Part shown: positions 16,678-25,534 of the stretch, one piece after another
Layout: each line of letters begins with the position of its first letter
How positions within the stretch are numbered: the first letter of the stretch is position 1
Source of the DNA: JAFKKS01 sp050187875
GTDB lineage: Bacteria > Pseudomonadota > Alphaproteobacteria > Rhizobiales > Xanthobacteraceae
DNA length: 64,000 bases
Direction: 5' to 3'
NCBI GenBank assembly: GCA_050187875.1
Contig: JBFWXB010000011.1
Location: forward strand, 1-64,000
Made by a program: the position numbers and the translations under genes
Notes under the pieces: generated by a model
What the model was told of the DNA's origin: nothing
Seen by the model: only the letters and a program-made list of their open reading frames with translations
Databases searched by the model: none

Positions 16678-16762
16678 CGTCATTGCCGGGCTTGACCCGG
16701 CAATCCATCCTCTTCGTGAGAGCCTTTGTTGATGGATGCCCGGGTCAAGCCCGGGCATGACG
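16678..16762. repeat. Intergenic inverted repeat, family A
   Basis: TCGTCATTGCCGGGCTTGAC pairs with GTCAAGCCCGGGCATGACGA across CAATCCATCC / GATGGATGCC. It lies between two convergent genes and fills most of that gap; no U-tract follows. Confidence 0.75.
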
Positions 16763-16860
16763 ACTCATGTGATTCCGAGACGATCAAGAACTACCGCGGG
16801 CTTAAGCCGGTAGCTGAGGCGCGCTCCCTCTCCCCGCAAGCGGGAAGAGGTGAAGACACG

Positions 16861-17913
16861 TCACTTCGCAACCACCTTCTGCGCCTTCTGCGCGAACGTG
16901 TTGTCGTAAGTCTGCGACAAGTCGACCTTCGCGTCTTTCATCTCGGCGTCGGTCTTGCGCAGGAAATCGAGCGTCACCTCGACGGCCTTCGGCGAGAAGG
17001 TGCCGTCGTGCTGGAAGCTCGTGATGTTCTTCTCCACCATCGCCTTGTAGAGTTCGGGCTTGCCGGCCTGCAGGTCCGGCACCTTGGCCGCGATCTCGTC
17101 GATGCTCGCGGTCTTCATCCATGCCAGCGCCCGCACGACGGCATTCGTCATCGCCTGCACGGTGTTGGGATTCCGCTTGATGAAATCGGCGGTGGTGTAG
17201 AGGACGCCGGAGATCGTCTCGCCGCCGTAAACCTCCTCGGTGCCCTTGAGGTTGCGGCTGTCGGCGACGACGGTGATGTCCTTCGTGCTCTCGAGCTCCG
17301 CGATCGCGGGATCGGTGAGCGAGACGGCGTCGAGCTCCTTGCCGGTGCGCACGGCCGCGACCGCACCCGGCCCCTGCGTCACCGCGATGTAGGAAACGTC
17401 CTCATTCTTCAGGCCGTATTTCGCAAGGAGAAGACCGGCGAAGAGATGGCTGGACGAGCCCGGCGCCGAGATGCCGATCTTCCAGCCTTTCAAGTCGGCC
17501 GGCGTCTTATAGTCCTTCATGCGGCTCGTGACGATGCCGAGCGCGTTGCCGTGGAAGCGGCCAAACTTGACGAAGGCCTTGATCGGGCGGTTTCGCGCGT
17601 TCATGCGGATCGGATGCTCGAAGGAACCGGCGGCGACGTCGGCGCTGCCTCCGACCAGCCCCTGCAACGCCTTCGCGCCGGAGCCGGTGTCAGCCTTGTT
17701 GATCTGCAAGCCCGCGTCCTTGAAGTAGCCGAGGCGTTCAGCCAGCACGACCGGCAGGAAATACATCTGCCCCGACACGCCGCCGATCAGCAGCGTGACA
17801 TTGGGCTTCTCGAGCTTGCCGTCCTGCGCGGCGGCGCTACCCGACAGCCCAGGCGCGAACGCCATCAAAGCGGCAACCGTCACCCCGGCGATCGCGGACA
17901 TCCCCCTCATCAT
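16861..17913 (-). CDS. NitT/TauT-type ABC transporter substrate-binding protein (orphan)
   Basis: A 350-residue binding protein with a cleavable signal peptide (about residues 1-29, ending SGSAAAQ). The mature N-terminus VTLLIGGVSGQMYFLPVVLA and the KIGISAPGSSSHLF loop are typical of the NMT1/THI5-like group that binds sulfonates, aromatic acids or related small anions. GGGAGG precedes the ATG. As with the gene at 6373, no permease or ATPase is nearby. It is transcribed leftward, with an SDR gene upstream in the same direction, 172 bases away. The ligand is unknown. Confidence 0.85.
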   Translation of the reverse strand: MMRGMSAIAGVTVAALMAFAPGLSGSAAAQDGKLEKPNVTLLIGGVSGQMYFLPVVLAERLGYFKDAGLQINKADTGSGAKALQGLVGGSADVAAGSFEHPIRMNARNRPIKAFVKFGRFHGNALGIVTSRMKDYKTPADLKGWKIGISAPGSSSHLFAGLLLAKYGLKNEDVSYIAVTQGPGAVAAVRTGKELDAVSLTDPAIAELESTKDITVVADSRNLKGTEEVYGGETISGVLYTTADFIKRNPNTVQAMTNAVVRALAWMKTASIDEIAAKVPDLQAGKPELYKAMVEKNITSFQHDGTFSPKAVEVTLDFLRKTDAEMKDAKVDLSQTYDNTFAQKAQKVVAK

Positions 17914-18085
17914 TGCCTCCCTTTCGTCTTCCGATTTTCAGTACGCGTTGTCGCCGCCGACGTTAGACGGGGCCGACGCGGTGGCGCAACCTGCACGGAT
18001 GCACGCACGCGCATGCAGCGATGCATGGGCGCGCAGCCTATGGATGACCGCGCCTCGTCACGAAACCTAGGTGCGAATGCCGCGT

Positions 18086-18868
18086 TCAGAGCGCGCGCGT
18101 CTGCCCGCCATCCATGTCGATCACCGCGCCTTGCAGATACGAGAGCTCGTCGCTCGCCAGCATGGCAATGAAAGTGGCGAGCTCGTCGGGCTTGCCGAAA
18201 CGCGCGACACGCGCCGCCTTGAGCATGCCTTGGTAAGCGTCCGCGGCGGAGAGCTTATGCGTTTCCATGAAAGTTTGCAGGCGCTTCTCGAAGCGCTCGG
18301 TCTCGAAGGTTCCGGGGTGGACGGCGAGAACGCGAACCCCGTCCTGGATGCCGCGGTCGGAGAGCGCCTTGGTGAAAAACGCGACCGCCGCATTGACGGA
18401 TCCGCCGATGGTGAACTCCGCCTCGCCCGTGCGTCCGCCGACGCCACCGATATTGAGCACCATGCCCTTCGTCACCTGCAGATGCGGCCAGGCGGCGCGG
18501 GCCATGCGCACCGCGCCGAAGAATTTCAACGCAAAGCCGTCCGCCCAGTCCGCATCCGTCAGCTTGAGGAAATCGCCGCGCTTCGTCGCCCCGGCATTGT
18601 TCACGACGAGATTGAGCTTGCCGAACGCCTTCACCGTGGCGTCAACGGCTGTCGCCGCGCCGTCGAGCTGCGAGAGATCGCCGGGAATTGCGATCGCCTT
18701 GCCGCCCGCTTGCGCGATGTCGCGCACGGCGGCGTCGAGGCCCGCTTTGTCGCGCGCGGCGAGGCCGACATGCATGCCCTCGCGCGCCAGGCGAAGCGCG
18801 ATCGCGCGTCCCAAGCCGCGGCTCGCTCCGGTGACGAGCGCGACGCGCCCGGAGAGCTTCAAGTCCAT
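18086..18868 (-). CDS. Short-chain dehydrogenase/reductase
   Basis: A 260-residue SDR starting at the ATG in MDLKLSGRVALVTGASRG; the frame extends 15 codons further but without family similarity. TGASRGLG gives the cofactor loop and NNAG the structural motif. The active-site region is unusual: where Y-x3-K is expected the sequence reads GEAEFTIGGSVNAAVAFFTKAL, so the catalytic Tyr appears to be replaced by Phe or lost. The C-terminal DMDGGQTRAL is normal. This could be an inactive or reshaped SDR. It may be co-transcribed with the binding-protein gene at 16861. Confidence 0.82.
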   Translation of the reverse strand: MDLKLSGRVALVTGASRGLGRAIALRLAREGMHVGLAARDKAGLDAAVRDIAQAGGKAIAIPGDLSQLDGAATAVDATVKAFGKLNLVVNNAGATKRGDFLKLTDADWADGFALKFFGAVRMARAAWPHLQVTKGMVLNIGGVGGRTGEAEFTIGGSVNAAVAFFTKALSDRGIQDGVRVLAVHPGTFETERFEKRLQTFMETHKLSAADAYQGMLKAARVARFGKPDELATFIAMLASDELSYLQGAVIDMDGGQTRAL

Positions 18869-19033
18869 GCCGGTCCACCCTGTCTGTCGCCGCGGGGCGC
18901 GGCGCGCGCACATTGGGACCCGCGCTTGCGGCTGTCAAAAGCGCGCGACTTCGCACGAGACCTGCGCCGCATGCGCTTGTCCCCTGCCCCCGGCGGGGGT
19001 AGGACTCCCGCGCCCATCTTGCGGAGACGAAAG

Positions 19034-20218
19034 ATGCCACAGCATCGGATCAAAGCGTCGTTCATGCGCGGCGGCACGTCGAAAGCCGTCATGTTCCGGC
19101 AAGCGGACCTGCCACATAACCGCGCGGAATGGGACGATATCTTTCTCTCGCTCATGGGCTCGCCCGACCCGAACGGCCGCCAGATCGACGGCATGGGCGG
19201 CGGCGTATCCTCGCTCTCCAAGGTCTGCGTGATCGGCCCGCCCTCGCGCGCGGATGCCGATGTCGACTACACCTTCGCGCAGATTTCCATCCGCGACGCG
19301 TCGGTCGATTACAGCGCCAATTGCGGGAACATGTCGTCGGCGATCGGACCGTTCGCCGTGGAGGAAGGGCTCGCCAAGGCGTCGCGCGACGGCGAGGCGG
19401 TCGTGCGCATCCACAACACCAACACGGCGAAGATCATCGTCGCGCGCTTCCCGATGACGAACGGTCTTGCCGAGGTCGACGGCGACCTCGCGCTCGACGG
19501 CGTCGCGGGCACGGCGGCGCCGATCCGTCTCGAGTTCACCGATCCCGGCGGAACGCGCACCGGCAAGCTGCTCCCGAGCGGACATGCCGTGGATACGCTC
19601 GAGGTCGCCGGCGTCGGCAAGATCGACGTCTCGATGGTGGATGCCGCCAACCCGTGCCTGTTCGTCCGCGCGAGCGATGTCGGCATGACGGGCACGGAGC
19701 TTCCCGACGCGCTGGAGGCCGACCGCGCGTTTCTCGAGCGCATGGAGGCGATCCGCTGCGCGGCGTCCGTCGCCATGGGCATTGCGCCGGACGTGAAGGC
19801 CGCGGGCGCGATCCCGAGCATTCCGAAGATCGGGATGGTGAGCGCGCCGCAGGAGGCGCCGACCCTCTCGGGGCGCGCCGTTGCCGCCGGCGACATGGCG
19901 ATCTGCGCGCGCATGATCTCCGTCGGCCAGCCGCACCGCGCCTTCCCGATCACCGCCGCGCTCTCGCTCGCGATCGCGACGCGCATCGGCGGCAGCATTC
20001 CCAATACGCTGGCGCGCGAAACGGATGGCCCGATCGCCATCGCGCACCCTTCGGGGCGCATCCTGGTCGATGCGAAGGTCGACCACGCGCACGACTCTGC
20101 CCGCGCACACGCGGACTATGCCGCCGTCTACCGCACCGCGCGCCGCCTGTTTGAGGGCGCCGTGCTTTATCGCCCGCGCAGCGCGGTGAGCGCCGCCATG
20201 CGCACGGCGGCGGAGTAA
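19034..20218 (+). CDS. PrpF-family isomerase (methylaconitate / 4-oxalomesaconate tautomerase type)
   Basis: A 394-residue protein of the PrpF fold (diaminopimelate-epimerase-like). The opening KASFMRGGTSKAVMFR and the YSANCGNMSSAIGPFAVEEG segment with its Cys are hallmarks. Known members isomerise 2-methylaconitate (PrpF) or tautomerise 4-oxalomesaconate (LigU/GalD). The ATG at 19034 follows GGAGACGAAAG; the long frame upstream is an antisense shadow of the SDR. The amidohydrolase family in this window includes relatives of LigJ and LigI, which act next to LigU in protocatechuate or gallate 4,5-cleavage, so an aromatic route is a reasonable but unproven idea. PrpD at 38634 would be the alternative partner. 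Confidence 0.88.
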   Translation: MPQHRIKASFMRGGTSKAVMFRQADLPHNRAEWDDIFLSLMGSPDPNGRQIDGMGGGVSSLSKVCVIGPPSRADADVDYTFAQISIRDASVDYSANCGNMSSAIGPFAVEEGLAKASRDGEAVVRIHNTNTAKIIVARFPMTNGLAEVDGDLALDGVAGTAAPIRLEFTDPGGTRTGKLLPSGHAVDTLEVAGVGKIDVSMVDAANPCLFVRASDVGMTGTELPDALEADRAFLERMEAIRCAASVAMGIAPDVKAAGAIPSIPKIGMVSAPQEAPTLSGRAVAAGDMAICARMISVGQPHRAFPITAALSLAIATRIGGSIPNTLARETDGPIAIAHPSGRILVDAKVDHAHDSARAHADYAAVYRTARRLFEGAVLYRPRSAVSAAMRTAAE

Positions 20219-20260
20219 TCGAAGCGAGACGAAAGAGAGCGCGGTGAGCGCCGCGCCGAC

Positions 20261-21289
20261 TTAAAGCTTCTGATCGGCACTCTTGCCGTGCGCCGCGCGC
20301 CCCGACAGCATGCCGATCTTTCGCACCTTGCGATCGGCCCAGCGCTTGATGTCGGCGACGGTGAAGTTCTCCAGGAACGGGTTCGCCTGCACGATCTTCT
20401 CGCGTGTCGCGCGTCCCGTCGCATCGGCTTTGGCCATGACCGTCGCCGCCGACGCATCGTCCGCGGCGGAGAGGAGCGCGATGGCGCCGGCGGCGCCGGC
20501 GAAATGCGCGAGATAGAGCGAGCCGGGCGTGATCGGCAGGCCGCGGCTCTGCAGCATCGCCGCGTTGCGTTCCGCGAAACGCGCCGTCATCTCGCGCGCC
20601 AGGCCGATGTCCTGGCGCAGGTCGAGCGTCTCCTTCGCCGACAGTGTCCGCAGATCGGGCCGATGCGCCCGCACGAGCTCGAGCCATGTGCCGTCAAGGA
20701 ACTGCGCGGCGCCCGCCGCCGTCGAGCGCGGGTTCTTGGCGTTAGGATCGCCATGCGACTCGGCGCGGATGATGCGCTCCACGACGTCGCGCACCGCGAA
20801 GCTGTCGCTGAGCGAAATGTTTTTGGGCGCGAGCAGCGTATAGAGGCTCGACCCCGCATCCCAGCCGATCCCTAAGGCGAGCGCGAGAACGGTGGTGAGG
20901 AGCCCCGCGCGCAGCTTGCGCAGACGCCGCCGCCGGATGACGGCGGTTCGGCGCGCATTCCGCACCGGGCGCACGACGGGAACAGCGGCGAATGCGGACC
21001 GCGGCGCGGCGCTCGGCTGAGCGCGCGGAGCGGGATCGTCGGCATCCCGCTGCGGCAAGGCCCCCATATCGAGGTCCGGCCAGGGCCGGTCGCGACGCGC
21101 TGCTTTCGGCGCCGGCGCGGGCGTATTCGGCGCATCGTCGAAGATCGCGGCGAGAAGCTCGTCCGTCGCCGACAAACTCAAAACGCCGAGCTGCGACCGC
21201 TGCAAAACCGCTGCACCTTCGTCTTGTCCACCTCGCGACAGGCTTGCGCGAAGGCGGATACACGCTGGGGGGCCTGACCAATCTCTCAA
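20261..21289 (-). CDS. Lytic-transglycosylase (SLT)-domain membrane protein
   Basis: Up to 342 residues. An N-terminal low-complexity cytoplasmic part is followed by an Arg-rich stretch (RRRRLRKLR) and one membrane helix (about 127-145). The periplasmic SLT domain begins near IIRAESHGDPNAKN with the catalytic Glu and continues with the STAAGAAQFLDGTW motif. It should cleave peptidoglycan glycan strands or anchor in them. The start is uncertain: the frame opens with TTG at 21289 without a clear ribosome site, and several internal starts are possible. It converges with the PrpF-like gene (43 bases) and is divergent from the MFS gene. Confidence 0.8.
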   Translation of the reverse strand: MRDWSGPPACIRLRASLSRGGQDEGAAVLQRSQLGVLSLSATDELLAAIFDDAPNTPAPAPKAARRDRPWPDLDMGALPQRDADDPAPRAQPSAAPRSAFAAVPVVRPVRNARRTAVIRRRRLRKLRAGLLTTVLALALGIGWDAGSSLYTLLAPKNISLSDSFAVRDVVERIIRAESHGDPNAKNPRSTAAGAAQFLDGTWLELVRAHRPDLRTLSAKETLDLRQDIGLAREMTARFAERNAAMLQSRGLPITPGSLYLAHFAGAAGAIALLSAADDASAATVMAKADATGRATREKIVQANPFLENFTVADIKRWADRKVRKIGMLSGRAAHGKSADQKL

Positions 21290-21489
21290 TTTTTACGAGA
21301 ATTGGCGAGAAGTGCCAGACCTTAGGGTGAACAAAAGGTAAAGACCGCCTGCCACCAGGCCTGACTTCCTTGCATTTCTGCGCACAGCTGCCGTGCAGAT
21401 TTTCGGGTGGATGATGCCGCAGGCGGGGGTCATCCTTGGAAGAAATCCAAGATGCGGCCGCCAAGCCGCCCCGGCCAAGGAGGACGCCC

Positions 21490-22884
21490 ATGAGTTCCAT
21501 GGTGAGCGCCGGTGCGCGCCTCGACCGCCTGCCCATCACCGGTTTTCACTGGCGCATCCTCGCGCTCGTCGGCGCCGGGATGTTCCTCGACGGCTTCGAG
21601 ATCTATCTCACCGGCGGCGTCCTCGGCGTCCTCGTCAAGCAGGGCTGGTCGAACCTCGAGCTCAACGCCCATTTCATCTCGGCGACATTCGTCGGCATGC
21701 TGCTCGGCGCGTGGTTCGCCGGAATCTTCGGCGACCGCTATGGGCGGCGCTATTCGTACCAGCTCAACCTGCTGATCTTCGGCCTCGCCTCGCTTGCGGG
21801 CGCCATGGCGCCGTCGATGGGCTATCTCATCGCCGCGCGATTCTTCATGGGCCTCGGTCTCGGCGCCGAGGTCGTCGTCGGCTATGTGACGCTCGCCGAA
21901 TTCGTGCCGCCGAAGACGCGCGGGCGCTGGCTCTCCGGGCTCGCGATCGTGACGAACTCCTCGCTGTTCGTCGCCTCGTTCCTCGGCCTTCTCATCATCC
22001 CCTCGCTCGGCTGGCGCTCGATGTTCGTCGTCGCCGGCGTCGGCGCGCTGATCGTCTGGTATCTGCGCAAGAATATGCCGGAGTCGCCGCGCTGGCTCGA
22101 ATCCAAGGGACGTAGCGACGAGGCCGACCGCATCCTCTCCGCCATCGAGGCGGACGCATCGCGCACGCACACCTTGGCGCCGGTCGCGGCCTCGACGCCG
22201 ACGCCGCTCAGCACGGATACGCGCTCCGTGAACGCCGTCTTCTCCCGCGAATTCCTGACGCGCACGATCATGGGCAGCATCATCTGCATCGCGATCAGCG
22301 TCGGCGTTTACGGCTTGGTCGTTTGGCTGCCGACCTTCTTCATCAAACAAGGCCTCAGCGTCGGCTCGTCGCTCGGCTACACGACGCTGATGGCGCTCGG
22401 CGGCCCGGCCGGCGCGCTGGCGGGATATTTCATCGCCGACCGCATCAGCCGGCGGACAAGCATGATCGGCACGGCCTTGGTCTGCATCGCGCTCAGCGTC
22501 ATCTATCCCTACGCCAAGGATCCCGCGCTGTTCGTCGTCATCGGCTTCGGCATCGTCACGTCGATCTATACGCTGATCGCCATCGGTTGGGCGCTCTATG
22601 TGCCCGAGCTTTACCCGACGGACCTGCGCATGCGCGGCGCCGGCGTGTGCAACACCGCGGGGCGGCTCTCGACGATCGCAACGCCCTATCTCGTCGTCAC
22701 GGCCTTCACGGCCTACGGCGTCGCCGGCGTGGTCGGACTGGTGGTCGTGATGATGGCGCTCGTTTGCGTCTCCGTCTTCCTGTGGGGGCCGGAGACGCGC
22801 ACGCGCACATTGGAAGCCGCCGCGGCGGGCGACGATGTCGCACTCGCTGCGCCCAGCGCGGCGTTGAAGTCGCCGTCGCATTGA
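21490..22884 (+). CDS. MFS transporter, aromatic-acid/metabolite:H+ symporter type
   Basis: A 464-residue permease with about twelve membrane helices. The loop 2-3 signature GDRYGRRYSY is present and the central hydrophilic loop lies at about residues 205-250. The early motif GMFLDGFEIYLTGGVLG resembles the DGxD/DGY motif of aromatic-acid symporters such as PcaK and MhpT, where an Asp in helix 1 is needed for transport. AAGGAGG precedes the ATG. It converges with the LysR gene, 29 bases apart, and lies near the amidohydrolase/CoA-transferase operon, so it is a likely importer for that pathway's substrate. Confidence 0.87.
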   Translation: MSSMVSAGARLDRLPITGFHWRILALVGAGMFLDGFEIYLTGGVLGVLVKQGWSNLELNAHFISATFVGMLLGAWFAGIFGDRYGRRYSYQLNLLIFGLASLAGAMAPSMGYLIAARFFMGLGLGAEVVVGYVTLAEFVPPKTRGRWLSGLAIVTNSSLFVASFLGLLIIPSLGWRSMFVVAGVGALIVWYLRKNMPESPRWLESKGRSDEADRILSAIEADASRTHTLAPVAASTPTPLSTDTRSVNAVFSREFLTRTIMGSIICIAISVGVYGLVVWLPTFFIKQGLSVGSSLGYTTLMALGGPAGALAGYFIADRISRRTSMIGTALVCIALSVIYPYAKDPALFVVIGFGIVTSIYTLIAIGWALYVPELYPTDLRMRGAGVCNTAGRLSTIATPYLVVTAFTAYGVAGVVGLVVVMMALVCVSVFLWGPETRTRTLEAAAAGDDVALAAPSAALKSPSH

Positions 22885-22913
22885 CGCTAACGATGCAAAG
22901 CGTCACGCCGGCG

Positions 22914-23822
22914 CTATCGAGCGCCTCGCGGGAGGAAGACGTTGCGCTCCTCCTTCACGGCGCTGGTGATGAAATCGGCGGCGGCGCGAATGCGCGCGAG
23001 GTTGCGTTGATCGGCATGGGTGATCAGCCAGAACGAATTTGTGACCGCGACCTTGTCGGGCAAGACGCGACGCAGCGACGGCTCGGTCGCCGCGATGAAG
23101 CAGGGCAGAACGCAGAGCCCGTTGCCGGCGACGGTCGCCTTGAGCTGTGCGATCGGGTTGGAGATTTTGAGCTTCGGGCGGATCATCGCGTTCACGCGCG
23201 GGATATAATCGAGCTCCTTGGCGTAGATGAGATCCTCGATGTAGCTCGTGAAGCGATGCGCAACGAGGTCGTCCACATTTTCGATCGGCGCGTGCGCGGC
23301 GATGTAATCGGCCGCGCCATAGATGCCGAGCTCATAGTCGGTGAGCTTGCGCGAATAGAGCCGGCCCTCGCTCGGTCGCGTCAGGCCGACGGCGAGGTCG
23401 GCCTCGCGCTTCGAGAGATTGGAAATGCGCGGCACGGCGACGAGCTGGACCTCGAGGTCGGCATGCATGCCGGCGAGGCGGCCGATGCGCGGGGCGAGGA
23501 AGATGGTGCCGAAGCCGTCGGTCGTGCCGATGCGCACGGTGCCGGAGAGCGCGTTGTCGGCCTGCTCGAGCTGCGTCTGCGCAGAGAAGGCGATCTCCTC
23601 CATGGCGCGCGCGGCCTTGAGCAGCCGCTTGCCTTCGCGGGTCAGCGTGTAGCCGGTCGTGCGCCGGTCGAAGAGGCGCGCTTTCAGCGCCGTCTCCAGC
23701 ATGCGCACCCGGCGGCCGATGGTCGTATGATCCGCATGCAGATGCTGCGCCGCGGCGGTCAGGGTGCCGAAACGCGCCACCGCGAGGAAGAAGCGCAGAT
23801 CATTCCACTCGAACTCACGCAT
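22914..23822 (-). CDS. LysR-family transcriptional regulator
   Basis: A 302-residue regulator. The winged helix-turn-helix is at residues 4-63 (FFLAVARFGTLTAAAQHL, TTIGRRVRMLE), followed by the effector-binding domain. The ATG at 23822 gives the normal LysR length; the upstream extension has no counterpart. The gene is divergent from the amidohydrolase operon at 23975, with 152 bases between the two starts. That is the classical arrangement for a LysR protein controlling its neighbour and itself. The inducer is presumably a substrate or intermediate of that operon. Confidence 0.9.
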   Translation of the reverse strand: MREFEWNDLRFFLAVARFGTLTAAAQHLHADHTTIGRRVRMLETALKARLFDRRTTGYTLTREGKRLLKAARAMEEIAFSAQTQLEQADNALSGTVRIGTTDGFGTIFLAPRIGRLAGMHADLEVQLVAVPRISNLSKREADLAVGLTRPSEGRLYSRKLTDYELGIYGAADYIAAHAPIENVDDLVAHRFTSYIEDLIYAKELDYIPRVNAMIRPKLKISNPIAQLKATVAGNGLCVLPCFIAATEPSLRRVLPDKVAVTNSFWLITHADQRNLARIRAAADFITSAVKEERNVFLPRGAR

Positions 23823-23898
23823 GGCCACGGCCCGGCGTGGAACGCTTTCCCTCCCACCTGCGCTTTGGGATGCACGGGCGTTGGGCAAGGCGCACAGT

Positions 23899-23936
23899 TT
23901 CGTTTCGCGGCGGCATAGCCCACATTACGAAGCGAA
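23899..23936. promoter_or_regulatory. Candidate LysR operator
   Basis: TTCGTTTCG (23899-23907) and CGAAGCGAA (23928-23936) form an imperfect inverted repeat (8 of 9) in the divergent LysR/amidohydrolase intergenic region, 39 bases before the operon start. The spacing is longer than a simple T-N11-A box, so the assignment is tentative. Confidence 0.3.
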
Positions 23937-23974
23937 GAAGACGGCTGCAAAGAGAGACAATCGGAGAAAACCCC

Positions 23975-25090
23975 ATGGTCATGGTCGAAGAAAGAACCCG
24001 CCCGCGCTCCGAAAGCGCGCTGAAGGTCATCGATTGCGATGTGCATCCGACGCTTCGCGGCGGGCTCGCGGCGGTCTACCCCTATATGCCGAAGGCCTGG
24101 GTGAAGCGCTTCCAGCAGAAGAAAGCCTCGGCGCAGAGCATCGCGCTGACGATGAAATATCAGCACCCGAACGGTTCGGCGATCCGCGAGGATACCCGCG
24201 ACGCCGAGGGCAATGTCGGCGGCAGCGACCCCAAGGTCATCGTCTCGGACCTCATCGAGCCGCATAACATCGAGGCGGCCGTCCTCAACTGCCTGCAATG
24301 CGGCGGCACGGTCGCGGCGCTCGCCTCGACCGACGAAGGCACCGTGATCGCTTCGGCGTTCAATGACGCCTTCATCAACGAGTGGCTGCCGGCCGACAAG
24401 CGGCTGCGCTATGCGCTCACCGTCGGCCCGCTCGACCCAGCCGCTGGCGCTGCGGAAATCCGCCGCGTCGGCAAGCATCCGCAGATCGCGGCGGTGTCGA
24501 TGCCGCTCATCAATATCCTGATGGGCAACCGCTACTGGTGGCCGATCTATGAGGCGGCGGTCGAATACGACCTGCCGATCCTCGCGCATCCGAGCGGCAC
24601 CGACAGCATCTATCAGGGCACGCCGATCTCGGCCGGCGGCATCCCCGATTCCTACTTCGAGCGCTACGTGACGCTCTGCCAGATCGCCGAGTCGAGCGTG
24701 AACAGCCTCGTTTGCAGCGGCACGCTTGAGCATTTCCCGACGCTCAAGGTGATGTTCGCGGAGTTCGGCTTCACCTGGCTCCTTCCCTTGCTCTGGCGCA
24801 TGGACCGCACCTGGCGGCAACTGCGCCACGAGACGCCGTGGGTGAAGAAGTCGCCGATCGAATACGTCCACGGCCAAGTCCGCTTCACCACGCAGCCGCT
24901 CGACGAGCCCGACAATCCTGCCGATCTCGGCACGCTGATCGGCCTCATGGGAGCGGACGTGCTCTGCTTCAGCACCGACTATCCGCACTGGGACAACGAC
25001 ATGCCCGAACAATCGCTGCGCATGCTCAGCGTCGCCGACCGCCGCAAGATCTTCTACGACAACGCGGCGCAATTCCTGCGGTTGGGCTGA
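23975..25090 (+). CDS. Amidohydrolase-2 family metal enzyme (paralogue A5)
   Basis: A 371-residue TIM-barrel protein and the first gene of the LysR-linked operon. Its likely ligands are D22-x-H24 (DCDVHP), H205 (ILAHPSGTD) and D335 (STDYPHWDND). It is the most divergent of the five paralogues: it lacks the DLDFMR block and has a GG-rich segment with NCLQCGG instead. The ATG at 23975 follows CGGAGAA; the longer frame runs into the LysR coding region. A Rieske gene starts 3 bases after its stop, repeating the arrangement seen at 943-2498. Confidence 0.88.
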   Translation: MVMVEERTRPRSESALKVIDCDVHPTLRGGLAAVYPYMPKAWVKRFQQKKASAQSIALTMKYQHPNGSAIREDTRDAEGNVGGSDPKVIVSDLIEPHNIEAAVLNCLQCGGTVAALASTDEGTVIASAFNDAFINEWLPADKRLRYALTVGPLDPAAGAAEIRRVGKHPQIAAVSMPLINILMGNRYWWPIYEAAVEYDLPILAHPSGTDSIYQGTPISAGGIPDSYFERYVTLCQIAESSVNSLVCSGTLEHFPTLKVMFAEFGFTWLLPLLWRMDRTWRQLRHETPWVKKSPIEYVHGQVRFTTQPLDEPDNPADLGTLIGLMGADVLCFSTDYPHWDNDMPEQSLRMLSVADRRKIFYDNAAQFLRLG

Positions 25091-25093
25091 GCG

Positions 25094-25495
25094 ATGTCGG
25101 ATGTCGAGGTGAGTGCGCCCGGGCGTGCCGGCAGGGCCGGCCGCCGGATCGAGGTCGGCAAGCTCGAGGAATTCCCGATCGGGAAATTCCGGATCCTGAA
25201 AGTCGAAAGCCGCGAGATCGGCGTGATCCGGATGGAGAGCGGCGAGGTGCATGCCGTTCTCAACCGCTGTCCGCACAAGGGCGCGCCGGTGTGCAAAGGC
25301 ATCGTCGGCGGCACCTGGCCGCCGTCCGAGGTCGGCAAGCTCGATTTCGAGCGCGAGGGGCGGGTGCTGACGTGCCCCTGGCACGGCTTCGAGTTCGACC
25401 TCAAGACCGGCGTCGAGCTCTATCAGGAGCGCCCGACGCGGCTCAAGAAGTTCAACGCCAGCGTCGAAGCGGGCATCGTCGTCATCAGCCTTTGA
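25094..25495 (+). CDS. Small Rieske [2Fe-2S] protein
   Basis: A 133-residue single Rieske domain with ligands C59-x-H61 (RCPHKGAPVC) and C94-x2-H97 (CPWHGFEFD). About 30 residues separate the two halves and include a W-P-P insert also hinted at in the protein at 943. It is immediately downstream of the amidohydrolase and upstream of a DehI-like gene. The only consistent partner of these Rieske proteins in this window is an amidohydrolase, which is not a redox enzyme. The Rieske protein may therefore serve an oxygenase encoded elsewhere, or have a structural or sensing role. Confidence 0.9.
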   Translation: MSDVEVSAPGRAGRAGRRIEVGKLEEFPIGKFRILKVESREIGVIRMESGEVHAVLNRCPHKGAPVCKGIVGGTWPPSEVGKLDFEREGRVLTCPWHGFEFDLKTGVELYQERPTRLKKFNASVEAGIVVISL

Positions 25496-25534
25496 GATGA
25501 AGGTCCGTGCGTTGCATTCGAACGGGTTGGCACG

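Noticed and set aside
18071..19033. N-terminal extension of the PrpF-family gene
   Set aside because: The family begins at the ATG at 19034; the extra 321 codons are antisense to the SDR gene.
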